Assembly (NCBI GenBank): GCA_043819345.1
Contig: JBDREX010000063.1
Location: forward strand, 1 to 33,637
Reading direction: 5' to 3'
Origin: CAYRDK01 sp043819345
GTDB taxonomy: Bacteria; Omnitrophota; Gorgyraeia; Velamenicoccales; Velamenicoccaceae
Length of the DNA stretch: 33,637 nucleotides
Shown: positions 8,248 to 16,888 of the stretch, piece after piece
How positions within the stretch are numbered: the stretch's first letter is position 1
Layout: each line of letters opens with the position of its first letter
The notes under the pieces: generated by a model
What the model was told of the DNA's origin: nothing
The model's database searches: none
What the model saw: the letters and a program-made list of their open reading frames with translations, nothing else
Translations under genes and position numbers: made by a program

Positions 8248-9183
8248 TTATCGGCGAGCAAAATCCGATAACGCTAAATGAATAAGTTTCACGCAGAGCT
8301 GGTCAAAACCAATTCCAGCGGCCTGTGCCGCTTTTGGAAAAAGGCTCGTCTGCGTTAAACCTGGAATAGTATTGACTTCCAGGATGAAAGGCGCGTAGCC
8401 TGAACGCACAATCATATCCACCCTGGCAAAATGCCGGCAACCCAAAGCATGATAAGCGTCAAGGGCACAAGTTTGAATCTGTTCAGTCAGGCCCTTAGAC
8501 AAAAATGCTGGTGAGACGTAGTTAGTCAACCCCTGCTCATATTTAGACCTGTAATCAAAAAATCCGGACTTTGGAATAATTTCAACAACGGGTAAAGGTT
8601 GGCCATCAAGAATAGCAACAGTTATCTCTCTACCCCTTATAAACTCCTCAATTAAAACAATGTCATCAAATCCAAAAGCTTCGCCAACAGCCTTCTGAAC
8701 ACCTGCCGCGGAATCCACAAAAGAAATACCGATGCTTGACCCCTGACCGGAAGGTTTCACAACAAGAGGATACTGCAATCCATCTACCGCCGGCACTTTA
8801 TCTTTTCTATCCAGTTTAATATACTTAGGAACAGACAAGTTTGCTCCTTCAAAAATAACCCGCGAAGCTAATTTATCCATCGCTATCCTGCTGGCCTGCG
8901 AAGAAGAACCCGTATAAGATACCTCTAGCTTATCTAAAATACGTTGCAATCTGCCATCCTCGCCAAACCCGCCATGCATCGCGATAAAAACAACATCAAT
9001 ATGATGTTGGCGGATAAAGGCTTCGACTTCCTGTTCTGTTTCCCGGCGAATATCCAAAAGGGCCACACGGTAGCCGGCCGTTTCCAAAACCCGCGCGACG
9101 GCAGAGCCGGATTTCAGAGAAACAGCCCTCTCGCAAGAACATCCACCCATCATAATCCCGATATTTTTATCTTCAAGAAACAA
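8248..9183 (-). CDS. ddl: D-alanine--D-alanine ligase
   Basis: ATP-grasp enzyme that makes D-Ala-D-Ala for the end of the peptidoglycan stem peptide. Visible motifs are IMMGGCSCERAVSLKSG near the N-terminus, AMHGGFGEDGRLQ around residue 68, VVKPSGQGSSIGI, VEEFIRGREITVA-type strand (here IEEFIRGREITVAIL), and EVNTIPGLTQTSLFP near the C-terminus. Length 311 is typical for DdlB-type enzymes. The start is a TTG at 9183: AGAGG lies six bases upstream, and the only nearby ATGs fall inside the first beta strand. It overlaps the end of murB by 11 bases. Confidence 0.95.
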   Translation of the reverse strand: MFLEDKNIGIMMGGCSCERAVSLKSGSAVARVLETAGYRVALLDIRRETEQEVEAFIRQHHIDVVFIAMHGGFGEDGRLQRILDKLEVSYTGSSSQASRIAMDKLASRVIFEGANLSVPKYIKLDRKDKVPAVDGLQYPLVVKPSGQGSSIGISFVDSAAGVQKAVGEAFGFDDIVLIEEFIRGREITVAILDGQPLPVVEIIPKSGFFDYRSKYEQGLTNYVSPAFLSKGLTEQIQTCALDAYHALGCRHFARVDMIVRSGYAPFILEVNTIPGLTQTSLFPKAAQAAGIGFDQLCVKLIHLALSDFARR

Positions 9184-10075
9184 TTTCCACCTCTGGGGTA
9201 AGTTTTATTTTGAAACGATTATACACCTTTTTTTTAATCTTTTCCATGATCTTAATCACATCGCTGCTTTTTGCCTTGTCCACATTCAAAATAAAATTGG
9301 CATGCTTATGGCTCACCTGAGCTCCGCCAACCTTAAAACCTTTTAAATGGCATAAATCAATCAACTGTCCGGCCGAGGGCCTGGCATCTGGATTTTTAAA
9401 AAAACTCCCCGCGCTTGGATAACGCCAATCTTGAAACTTTCGGCGATACGCCATAAGCCTCTTTATCGTTTCCCCGGCAACTTTTCTATCTCCTTTTCTG
9501 AACTCTAATACAGCGCTTATGACAATAAAAGGCTTCAAGTTAGAACCACGGTAGGAAAAATTCAAATCACGGGCCTCCAAGACTCTAGAGCGCCCTTTTT
9601 CATCTAAAACTTCAACGCGGCGAATAATATCCTGCATCTGAGAACAACGAGAGCCAACGATCCCGCCTCCGGCGCCGGCGTTCATAACAACAGCCCCGCC
9701 AATTGTACCGGGAATACCTGTTAAAAATTCATACCCATTCAAATCTCTCCGTTTTAAAACGGTAAGCAAACGGCTGATTTTAACCCCCGCCCCAACATAA
9801 ACCCGTGGCCCACAAACTCTAACTGTTTTAAAGGCTGCGGCGCCTAAATGAATAAAAATTTTATTAACAACCCCTTCTCTGACTAAAAGATTGCTGCCGC
9901 AGCCAATCACGAATATTGATAAATCGATATCACGCTTTTTTAAAAACATGGCCAATTCTTTCTTATCATACGGCTCATACCAATAACGCGCCTTCCCGCC
10001 AATCCCAAAACTTGTGCGGGTTTTCAACGACACATTGGCTTTTAATTTATTTTTTAAAAATCCCTGCAAATTCAT
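9173..10075 (-). CDS. murB: UDP-N-acetylenolpyruvoylglucosamine reductase
   Basis: FAD enzyme that reduces UDP-GlcNAc-enolpyruvate to UDP-MurNAc with NADPH. FAD-domain motifs are TSFGIGGKA near residue 21, GCGSNLLV near 58, GIPGTIGGAVVMNAGA near 120-135 and FSYRGS near 173-178, whose Arg is a substrate-binding residue. The active-site serine is in SAGSFFKNP (Ser224) and the catalytic Glu is in TPEVEIV at the C-terminus (Glu295). The short form without the extra E. coli-type loop, about 300 residues, is a type II MurB. The frame allows GTG at 10078 and ATG at 10075 in tandem; ATG is preferred. It begins inside the end of murC (29-base overlap). Confidence 0.95.
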   Translation of the reverse strand: MNLQGFLKNKLKANVSLKTRTSFGIGGKARYWYEPYDKKELAMFLKKRDIDLSIFVIGCGSNLLVREGVVNKIFIHLGAAAFKTVRVCGPRVYVGAGVKISRLLTVLKRRDLNGYEFLTGIPGTIGGAVVMNAGAGGGIVGSRCSQMQDIIRRVEVLDEKGRSRVLEARDLNFSYRGSNLKPFIVISAVLEFRKGDRKVAGETIKRLMAYRRKFQDWRYPSAGSFFKNPDARPSAGQLIDLCHLKGFKVGGAQVSHKHANFILNVDKAKSSDVIKIMEKIKKKVYNRFKIKLTPEVEIVS

Positions 10076-11405
10076 CACTGATTTTAGTAATATCTCCCGC
10101 CCCTAAAAACAAAATGAGATCATCTTGACAAACAACGCCTTTAAGATAGTTAACAACTTCACTCCTGGCGACATAATCAACGGGTGTCTTAACATGAGCC
10201 CGAATCCGATCGACAACACACTGAGCATCAACCCCCGAGATAGCCTCTTCTCCTGCCGCATAGATATCGGTAACCACCAGATGGTCGCTTTTATAAAAAC
10301 ATCGCGCGAACCTGTCCAAAAGCACTTGTGTGCGCGTGTAGCGATGCGGCTGAAAGACAACGACAAGGCGCCGGCGCAAAGACAAAGAAGCCGCTTCCAA
10401 AGTTGCCTGAATCTCTGTTGGATGATGCGCGTAGTCATCAACAATTTTTACATCCAAGCCGTCGTATTTCGTCTGAAACCGCCGTTGGACACCCTTAAAA
10501 TCAGCAAGAATAGATCTGATTTTTATAAAACTTATCCCTAATGCCATCCCTAAGGCAATAACAGCCATGGCATTCAACACATTATGCCGCCCAATTAATT
10601 TCAAAACAACTTTACCCAATAACTTGCCATAGCACATACAATTAAAAACCAATCCATCCGATAAAAAAACCATGTCTTCAGGATAAAAATCGGCTTGCGG
10701 CGTAAAACCAAAACTAACACTCCTTACCCCGGATTCAACAACCAGAGAAGTCAAGGCCGCATCCTGGCGGCAATAAAAAACACAACCGCCCTGCTTCGTC
10801 TGATGAATAAACCGGGAGAAAGAATCCAAAAGGTTATCACGTGACCTAAAATAATCCATATGTTCTTCATCAATATTAGTGATAATGGAATAATCGGGCG
10901 AATACAGCAGAAAACTGCCATCGCTCTCGTCGGCTTCCGCGACAAAATAAGGGCTCTGGCCAAATTTCGCATTATCGCCATCTTCACATAGAATCCCACC
11001 AACAGCAACTGTAGGCCCAAATCCAGCCTCGCACAGAAGCCGCGCCGCCAGAGAAGATGTTGTGGTCTTGCCATGAGCACCGCTGACCGTAACAACTGTC
11101 TTCTCCGCCATCAGGATATTTAAAAACTCAGCTCTTTTCTTGACAGGGATACCCTGAATTCTGGCCGCCGTCAATTCAGGGTTATCAGCAGGTATCGCGC
11201 TGGAATACACCACCAGGTCCGCGCCTTCCACATGGCGCGCATCATGGCCTATCTTAACATCAATACCTAACCTCTTGAGCTTATCCGTAATCTCTGACGA
11301 CTTCGCGTCGGAACCAGTAACCTTATCAGCCTTTTTCAAAGCCAACTGGGCAATAGCACTAACACCAATGCCCCCGATACCAATAAAATGTATATGCTTC
11401 AACAT
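10047..11405 (-). CDS. murC: UDP-N-acetylmuramate--L-alanine ligase
   Basis: First Mur ligase: adds L-Ala to UDP-MurNAc using ATP. The N-terminal Rossmann-like domain starts HFIGIGGIGVSAIAQ (6-20). The ATP P-loop is SGAHGKTTT at 108-116. The central domain shows EADESDGSFL and TNIDEEHMDYF. The C-terminal domain has DDYAHHPTEIQATLEA and VVFQPHRYTRT, all family signatures. Length 452 is normal. ATG start at 11405, nine bases after the stop of the protease gene in reading order. Confidence 0.97.
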   Translation of the reverse strand: MLKHIHFIGIGGIGVSAIAQLALKKADKVTGSDAKSSEITDKLKRLGIDVKIGHDARHVEGADLVVYSSAIPADNPELTAARIQGIPVKKRAEFLNILMAEKTVVTVSGAHGKTTTSSLAARLLCEAGFGPTVAVGGILCEDGDNAKFGQSPYFVAEADESDGSFLLYSPDYSIITNIDEEHMDYFRSRDNLLDSFSRFIHQTKQGGCVFYCRQDAALTSLVVESGVRSVSFGFTPQADFYPEDMVFLSDGLVFNCMCYGKLLGKVVLKLIGRHNVLNAMAVIALGMALGISFIKIRSILADFKGVQRRFQTKYDGLDVKIVDDYAHHPTEIQATLEAASLSLRRRLVVVFQPHRYTRTQVLLDRFARCFYKSDHLVVTDIYAAGEEAISGVDAQCVVDRIRAHVKTPVDYVARSEVVNYLKGVVCQDDLILFLGAGDITKISDEFAGIFKK

Positions 11406-11414
11406 GATATTATC

Positions 11415-12209
11415 CTATTTTATGCCCTTTAGCTTATCTTCCAAATACCTCTCCCAAAACTCACCTAAATCATCAGAATTTCTGATATAAAAATAAGAAA
11501 AGCTTAAAGCCCTATCCAATGATTTTCCATCCCTGAGCTTCCTGCAAAAATCGTTAAAAGCTGTAGCTCCAAACTTCTCTATAAGGTAACTCACAATACT
11601 TACAGATTCAGCATAGAATAAATCTACATCGCTACGCTGTCTTAACATAGATGGTGTAATTCTATTTAGCTCTGCAAAAGGAATAAATGTATTGTTGCGC
11701 ATCGCTTTCAAAATAAACATATTGGCCCCCACCCTTTTAGCCTCTTCTAAATAAGAAGCCACGCCTTCATCCAGCCACAAAGGGACACTTCGCCGGCCCG
11801 AACCAACAACTTCCCTGAAAACAATATGGCCAATTTCATGCGGCAGGAGAGAATCAAAAAAACCTGACTCACGAGGAAAAGTCCAAATGGATTTCTCTTG
11901 ATAAGAGACAACGCCTCCCGACCATGCGGGCTGCCTTGTTTCTTTCGTGTATGTTTCCTGATCAGGATAAATATAGATTTTTGCCCGATTTTCCCATGTC
12001 CAATAATCAAAACGCCTAAAACCCAACTTTTCCGTCAAATCCGTATAATAGCCTTCCGCGTACTTAATAACAGTACCTACAAAATCCTCAGGTACTCCTT
12101 CATAATAAATAATAAAGTGCGTACTTTTCTTCTCTCGCATATCAGACGCGAAAGAAAAACAAACAGGAAAAAACAACAAAAAACATAACAATAGTTTTAT
12201 TTTTTTCAT
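11415..12209 (-). CDS. secreted gluzincin-like metalloprotease (peptidase MA-like)
   Basis: The protein starts with a signal peptide (MKKIK, hydrophobic stretch to about residue 20, FASD cleavage region), so it acts outside the cytoplasm. The zinc motif is HEIGH at residues 124-128. A Glu at 148 in WLDEGVASYLE, 20 residues on, fits the third ligand and the WxxEG pattern of gluzincins of the peptidase MA type. The N-terminal part (residues 28-110) is an alpha/beta pre-domain with a repeated STHFIIYYEG-like strand. Substrate is unknown. It overlaps murG by four bases (ATGA) and is followed closely by murC, so it is transcribed as part of the dcw operon. A role in periplasmic processing during growth or division is a guess from context only. 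Confidence 0.8.
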   Translation of the reverse strand: MKKIKLLLCFLLFFPVCFSFASDMREKKSTHFIIYYEGVPEDFVGTVIKYAEGYYTDLTEKLGFRRFDYWTWENRAKIYIYPDQETYTKETRQPAWSGGVVSYQEKSIWTFPRESGFFDSLLPHEIGHIVFREVVGSGRRSVPLWLDEGVASYLEEAKRVGANMFILKAMRNNTFIPFAELNRITPSMLRQRSDVDLFYAESVSIVSYLIEKFGATAFNDFCRKLRDGKSLDRALSFSYFYIRNSDDLGEFWERYLEDKLKGIK

Positions 12210-13276
12210 AAAAAAATTATCTGACTTAAATCAACGCTTTCCTGAGCATCAAAAAAAGACGCAGCATGAAAAGACATCGTCTTCTTTCTCATCTGATCAT
12301 TTGAAAAAATATCCAAAAGCCCGCTAATCAAAGCCGGCGTTACTTTGTCTTCCTCTAAAAAAAGCGAAGCTCCTTTTCTAGATAAAATACGAGCATTTTC
12401 CAGTTGATGAGCACCCGCGTAAGGATACGGAATCAAGACAGAAGGCAAACCAAAATAGGCCATTTCAACAATGCTTGAAGCTCCCGCGCGGCTGAAAACA
12501 ATATCAGCAGCAGAATAAGCATAATTCATCTCAGCCAGAAAAGCAAATATTTTACTCCTAACAGGCAACTGAGCATACTCCCGCTTTATATGCGCAAAAT
12601 CACTTTCACCACATAAATGCAAAATCTGATATTGTTCCAAATGACCATTTTCTTTCAAGGCCTGCAAAAAAAGTTCATTAATGCGATGCGCCCCCTGACT
12701 ACCCCCCATAACCAATACCGTTAGAAATCCCTCTTGAAATCCAAAAAAATCCAGCGCATCCCGCTTAGGCAAACGACATAATGATTTTCTTAAAGGATAC
12801 TTTGTCAATACAACCTTTTTAGCATGCCCCAAAAAATAATCTTTTGACTGAGAAAATGTTATGCCTATTTTATGAGCAAAACCCGCCAAAAAAAGGTTGG
12901 CCCGGCCAGGCACAACATTTTGCTCATGTATAAAAATTTTCGCACCCAACAACCTACCTGCGACCACATAGGGGACAGATAAAAACCCGCCAAAACCAAA
13001 AACAATGTCCGGAGATATTTTTATCATAAGAAAAACACACTTTACAAGAAGCTTCAGAACACAAAACAAGCTCCTGCCCTCTGACAAATACACCGGATGA
13101 TAATTCGCAGGGATAGAACGAGCGGCTTTCTGACGGGAAGAAGAAACAAAATAAATCTCAAAATGGCCCTTTGAGCACAAATAATCCAACTCCTGACATA
13201 ACCCTAAAGCCGGAAAAATATGCCCCCCACTGCCACCTGCCACAACAAGCATGCGAATCTTGGACTTCTTTTTCAT
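12206..13276 (-). CDS. murG: UDP-GlcNAc:lipid I N-acetylglucosaminyltransferase
   Basis: GT-B glycosyltransferase on the inner face of the membrane that converts lipid I to lipid II. The N-terminal G-loop is GGSGGHIFPALG at 14-25, a second loop lies in FGFGGFLSVPYVVA and HEQNVVPGRAN, and VMGGSQGAHRINELF opens the C-terminal domain. The donor site is SRAGASSIVEMAYFGLP with the downstream IPYPYAGAHQLENA. Length 356 is typical. ATG start at 13276 overlaps ftsW by four bases. All expected family motifs are intact. Confidence 0.97.
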   Translation of the reverse strand: MKKKSKIRMLVVAGGSGGHIFPALGLCQELDYLCSKGHFEIYFVSSSRQKAARSIPANYHPVYLSEGRSLFCVLKLLVKCVFLMIKISPDIVFGFGGFLSVPYVVAGRLLGAKIFIHEQNVVPGRANLFLAGFAHKIGITFSQSKDYFLGHAKKVVLTKYPLRKSLCRLPKRDALDFFGFQEGFLTVLVMGGSQGAHRINELFLQALKENGHLEQYQILHLCGESDFAHIKREYAQLPVRSKIFAFLAEMNYAYSAADIVFSRAGASSIVEMAYFGLPSVLIPYPYAGAHQLENARILSRKGASLFLEEDKVTPALISGLLDIFSNDQMRKKTMSFHAASFFDAQESVDLSQIIFL

Positions 13277-14367
13277 GAGACCAGCTCATCCGTTCTGGAC
13301 ACATTTAAAAACAATCCTATAACCACCATATGAAAAATCAATGAAGAGCCACCATAACTAATAAAAGGTAGAGGTAATCCTTTTGTTGGCAAACAGCCAA
13401 TGGAAACACCGATATTGACAGCGGCTGAAAAAGCGATCAAAACAGCCACTCCAATACAAATCAATTTTCCAAAAGGCTCCCCAATTGCACAAATAACCTG
13501 CCACATCTTCCAAATTAAAAAAATAAAAAGCAGGATAACACAAGCCACTCCAAACAGCCCCAGCTCTTCCCCAATAATAGAGAATATAAAATCCGTGTGT
13601 GCCGCTGGCAAATAGAACAACTTCTGTTTACCCGCCCCTAAACCAACACCCCACAAACCACCAGACCCTAATGCAATCTGCGATTGTATGATCTGAAAAC
13701 CGCTCCCTTTAGGGTCAAGCCAGGGATTCAAAAAAGCCATAATTCTGGCTCTGCGATACGGAACTCTGAAAATCAACAAATATAGAAATGGCAATGAAGC
13801 TAAAACACTTGAAAATAGATGCACAAACCTTGCCCCGGAAACAAAAAGCATTGTAAAAACCAGAACAACTAACGAAATAGCGGTCCCTAAATCAGGCTGC
13901 GCTAACACCAATAACATCACAAAGCACAAAACCAGAACAGGAGGAACAAAACCCCGCCAAAAATCCTTCAAAACATCAGCCTTACGATTTATAAAATCAG
14001 CCATATAAATCATCAAAGCTATTTTAACAAACTCTGACGGCTGATAATTCAGGCCAAAAAAAGATAGCCACCTTTTGGCTCCACCTACCTCCCTGGCAAC
14101 ATGAGGGATCAAAACAACAACCAAAGGCACAATAGCTATATATAGCAAAACCCTGGCAAAGCGGCGTAACTGATAATAATCGATAGCCATGGCGATAAAC
14201 ATAAAAACAAAACCAACCAAAAAATAAAGAAACTGACGAGCCAGCAATCCCGTACTCTCTCCGGTCTGCTGCCACATGGTAATAGAGCTGGTGCTATAAA
14301 TCATGACCATCCCGATCCCTATCAAAATCAGCATTGTCAAAAAAATAGCAATCCTCGTATTTCTCAT
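13273..14367 (-). CDS. ftsW: peptidoglycan glycosyltransferase FtsW (SEDS family)
   Basis: Multi-pass membrane glycosyltransferase that polymerises lipid II at the septum together with FtsI. About ten hydrophobic segments are visible over 364 residues. Family signatures are GGAKRWL (95-101), PSEFVKIALM (110-119), QPDLGTA, the extracytoplasmic loop with AAHTDFIFSIIGEELG holding the conserved Asp, and SYGGSSL (337-343) near the C-terminus. It could be RodA in principle, but the position between murD and murG identifies it as FtsW. It follows murD after a 155-base gap, the largest break in the second half of the dcw block. Confidence 0.95.
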   Translation of the reverse strand: MRNTRIAIFLTMLILIGIGMVMIYSTSSITMWQQTGESTGLLARQFLYFLVGFVFMFIAMAIDYYQLRRFARVLLYIAIVPLVVVLIPHVAREVGGAKRWLSFFGLNYQPSEFVKIALMIYMADFINRKADVLKDFWRGFVPPVLVLCFVMLLVLAQPDLGTAISLVVLVFTMLFVSGARFVHLFSSVLASLPFLYLLIFRVPYRRARIMAFLNPWLDPKGSGFQIIQSQIALGSGGLWGVGLGAGKQKLFYLPAAHTDFIFSIIGEELGLFGVACVILLFIFLIWKMWQVICAIGEPFGKLICIGVAVLIAFSAAVNIGVSIGCLPTKGLPLPFISYGGSSLIFHMVVIGLFLNVSRTDELVS

Positions 14368-14522
14368 AAAACTCCGCGTATTTACCTAACTCATTTTACA
14401 AAAATAGGAACCCAAAAACGTCCTGACCAAGCATGGACTTCTTTGAATATCTTCAATTTAAAAAACTATGGACTTAAAGGCATAACACCAAGAACTTCTT
14501 ACGAAGGAAGATGACAAAAAAA
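14368..14522. other. 155-base spacer between murD and ftsW with small repeats
   Basis: The spacer has a direct repeat ATGGACTT at 14433-14440 and 14468-14475. Between them is a short hairpin TTGAATATCTTCAA (14443-14456, 5-bp stem). No gene, clear promoter or terminator is seen. It is unusual because the neighbouring dcw genes overlap. Confidence 0.4.
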
Positions 14523-15800
14523 TTACTTATGGCACTTATTATCACGGCATAAATGATTCACGATATCCTTAAAAATACGCCCGCGATGCTCATAATCAGC
14601 AAACATATCAAAGCTTTTACACATCGGAGACAATAAAACACATTCACCTGTCTTAGCACTCTGATAAGCCAGTTCAACAGCCTCCTCAAACTTTTTTACC
14701 TTATGGCAAGGCAAGACCCCTTTCCATGCTGAATAAATCTGCTCGCTAGCCTCGCCGACCAAAACAACTGATCTTACTTTCTGTCGGACAAGATCACGCA
14801 AGCCGGAAAAATCACTCCCTTTATCCCGACCGCCGGCAATTAATACAGCTGGCCTTTTTATATTGTTCAGCGCCCAAATCGTTGAATCAATGTTTGTTGC
14901 TTTTGAATCGTTAATAAACTCAACGCCCTCCAGCTGTCCAACATATTCCATGCGGTGTTCAACCCCCTTAAAAGCCTCAAAAACACCTAAAACAACATCT
15001 TCTGAAATCCCCAAAACTTTTGCCACAGCTAAAACGGCAAGTTGATTCTGATTAAACTTCCCTTGATGTCCAGAACGATCAAAGAAAAAAACCTGCGCAC
15101 GGGAATCCTGTGACATTCTTTTTAAAGCTTCGTCCTGGCCATTTACGATCAACCAATCACCAACGCCCTGATTTAAAAAAATACGTTTTTTTGCAGCACA
15201 ATACTCATCCATAGAAGCATAGCGATCCATGTGATCCGGTGTCACATTCAAAATAACAGAAACTTTTGGACGAAATTTTTTAATTCTTTCTAACTGAAAA
15301 GAACTTACCTCCAGGCTCACATAATCGGCCTGGCCCATAGAAAGAACTTCCTGTGTAAAAGGAGTGCCGATATTGCCCGCGCAATAGGCTCTCCTTCCAG
15401 AGGCCTTTAAAACTTCATAGATAAGAGTCGTCGTTGTTGTCTTGCCATTCGTCCCCGTAATAGCTATGATCTCAGCTGGACAACACAAAAATCCCAACTC
15501 AATTTCACTGATGATTTCAACACCCAACTCTTGCGCCCAAAGGCAAGGCAAAGCATCAAAGGCTACTCCTGGACTGACAACAACCATATCTCTTCCTTCA
15601 ATAAAACTACGGCTATGGCGGCCCAACTCAACACCTATACCCATAGCCTTTAGCTCAGCGGATACAGCTTCATGCTTATGCATATCGGCGCCGTCACTAA
15701 CGCTAACACGTGCGCCCTTCGCTTTCAGAAGTTTAGCGGCACTCAAACCACTGCGCCCCATACCAATAACTGTTATGTTCTTATTTTGAAAAAGACTCAT
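14523..15800 (-). CDS. murD: UDP-N-acetylmuramoyl-L-alanine--D-glutamate ligase
   Basis: Adds D-Glu to UDP-MurNAc-L-Ala using ATP. The N-terminal domain begins NITVIGMGRSGLSAAKLL (8-25). The P-loop is ITGTNGKTTTT at 114-124. The central domain shows VSLEVSSFQLE and NVTPDHMDRY with the conserved His, and the C-terminal domain shows NDSKATNIDST, AGGRDKG and LLSPMCKSFDMF, where family members usually have LLSPACASFD. Length 425 is normal. ATG at 15800 overlaps mraY by four bases. The last residues (CRDNKCHK) are a non-conserved tail. Confidence 0.96.
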   Translation of the reverse strand: MSLFQNKNITVIGMGRSGLSAAKLLKAKGARVSVSDGADMHKHEAVSAELKAMGIGVELGRHSRSFIEGRDMVVVSPGVAFDALPCLWAQELGVEIISEIELGFLCCPAEIIAITGTNGKTTTTTLIYEVLKASGRRAYCAGNIGTPFTQEVLSMGQADYVSLEVSSFQLERIKKFRPKVSVILNVTPDHMDRYASMDEYCAAKKRIFLNQGVGDWLIVNGQDEALKRMSQDSRAQVFFFDRSGHQGKFNQNQLAVLAVAKVLGISEDVVLGVFEAFKGVEHRMEYVGQLEGVEFINDSKATNIDSTIWALNNIKRPAVLIAGGRDKGSDFSGLRDLVRQKVRSVVLVGEASEQIYSAWKGVLPCHKVKKFEEAVELAYQSAKTGECVLLSPMCKSFDMFADYEHRGRIFKDIVNHLCRDNKCHK

Positions 15801-16888
15801 CTTAATTTAAGCGTTGTTAATGTAAAAACGGCTAAAATAACTGCCACAATCCAAAACCTGACAATGATTTTTGACTCCGGCCAACCCAACATCTGAAAAT
15901 GATGATGCAAAGGGGCCATTTTGAAGATCCTCTTTTTGCGTATCTTAAAAGAAGCTACCTGCAGAATAACAGACAATGCCTCAACCGCAAAAACACCTCC
16001 TACCACAAGAAGCAATAGCTCTTTTTTTATGAAAATGGCTACCAAGCCAATAGCACCACCCAAAGCCAACGACCCCACATCGCCCATAAAAACAGAAGCC
16101 GGATAACAATTAAACCAGAGAAACCCCAGACAGGCCCCGCATAAAGCAGCGCAAAATACAGTGAGTTCACCAACTCCATAAATGTAAGGAATCAATAAAT
16201 ATTGGCTGAATTTCAAATGGCCCGCTAGATAACTCAAAATACCGTAAGAAAAAGAAACGATTAACAAGCATCCTGCCGCCAAACCATCAAGCCCATCCGT
16301 TAAATTTACCGCGTTAGAGGAACCGACAACAACTAATACGACAAACACAATATAAAGAAGCCCTAAATTAATAACGGCATTTTTCAAAAAAGGCACACTC
16401 AAGCTCGTTGAACAATCCGGATTCAGGTAACAGAACAAACCAACAAAAAGCCCCAAAGACAGCTGACCGGCCAATTTCGCTTTGGCGCTCAAACCTTTAG
16501 AACGTTTATACCTAAGCTTGATGAAATCATCAATAAAACCGACCAGGCCAAGCCAACAAATTGAGAACAAACACATAATAATATATTTATTCTTAATATC
16601 CGCCCACAATAATGTCGCCAAAACAATGGCACCAACCATCATGATCCCACCCATCGTAGGAGTCCCCTGCTTATGATGTTGAATATCATAAAGCCCTCTG
16701 ACCTCTTCCTTCTTCCTGATATTTTCACATATCTTTAAGTCTGTCAGTTTCTTAATGACCCAAGGGCCAAACAAAACGCAGATAAAAAAAGTTGTCATGG
16801 CGGCCATAGCTGATCTGAATGTAATATATTTAAAGACATTAAACCCGGAAAAAAATTCACGAAGAGGAAAAAAGAGATAATATAGCAT
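15797..16888 (-). CDS. mraY: phospho-N-acetylmuramoyl-pentapeptide-transferase
   Basis: Integral membrane enzyme that moves phospho-MurNAc-pentapeptide from UDP to undecaprenyl phosphate, forming lipid I. About ten membrane segments are visible. Signatures are GTPTMGGIMM, GFIDDFIKL with the paired Asp, NAVNLTDGLDGLAAG, the FMGDVGSLALGG motif and the MAPLHHHFQ motif near the C-terminus. The frame could begin three codons earlier at a TTG (16897), but ATG at 16888 gives the classic MLYYLFFPL start and forms a TAATG overlap with the murF stop, so it is preferred; this yields 363 residues. Confidence 0.97.
   Translation of the reverse strand: MLYYLFFPLREFFSGFNVFKYITFRSAMAAMTTFFICVLFGPWVIKKLTDLKICENIRKKEEVRGLYDIQHHKQGTPTMGGIMMVGAIVLATLLWADIKNKYIIMCLFSICWLGLVGFIDDFIKLRYKRSKGLSAKAKLAGQLSLGLFVGLFCYLNPDCSTSLSVPFLKNAVINLGLLYIVFVVLVVVGSSNAVNLTDGLDGLAAGCLLIVSFSYGILSYLAGHLKFSQYLLIPYIYGVGELTVFCAALCGACLGFLWFNCYPASVFMGDVGSLALGGAIGLVAIFIKKELLLLVVGGVFAVEALSVILQVASFKIRKKRIFKMAPLHHHFQMLGWPESKIIVRFWIVAVILAVFTLTTLKLR

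Noticed and set aside
10125..10541. Plus-strand 138-codon frame within murC, and similar long frames antisense to ileS and ligA
   Set aside because: They mirror strongly conserved genes on the minus strand and show no domain or ribosome site of their own.
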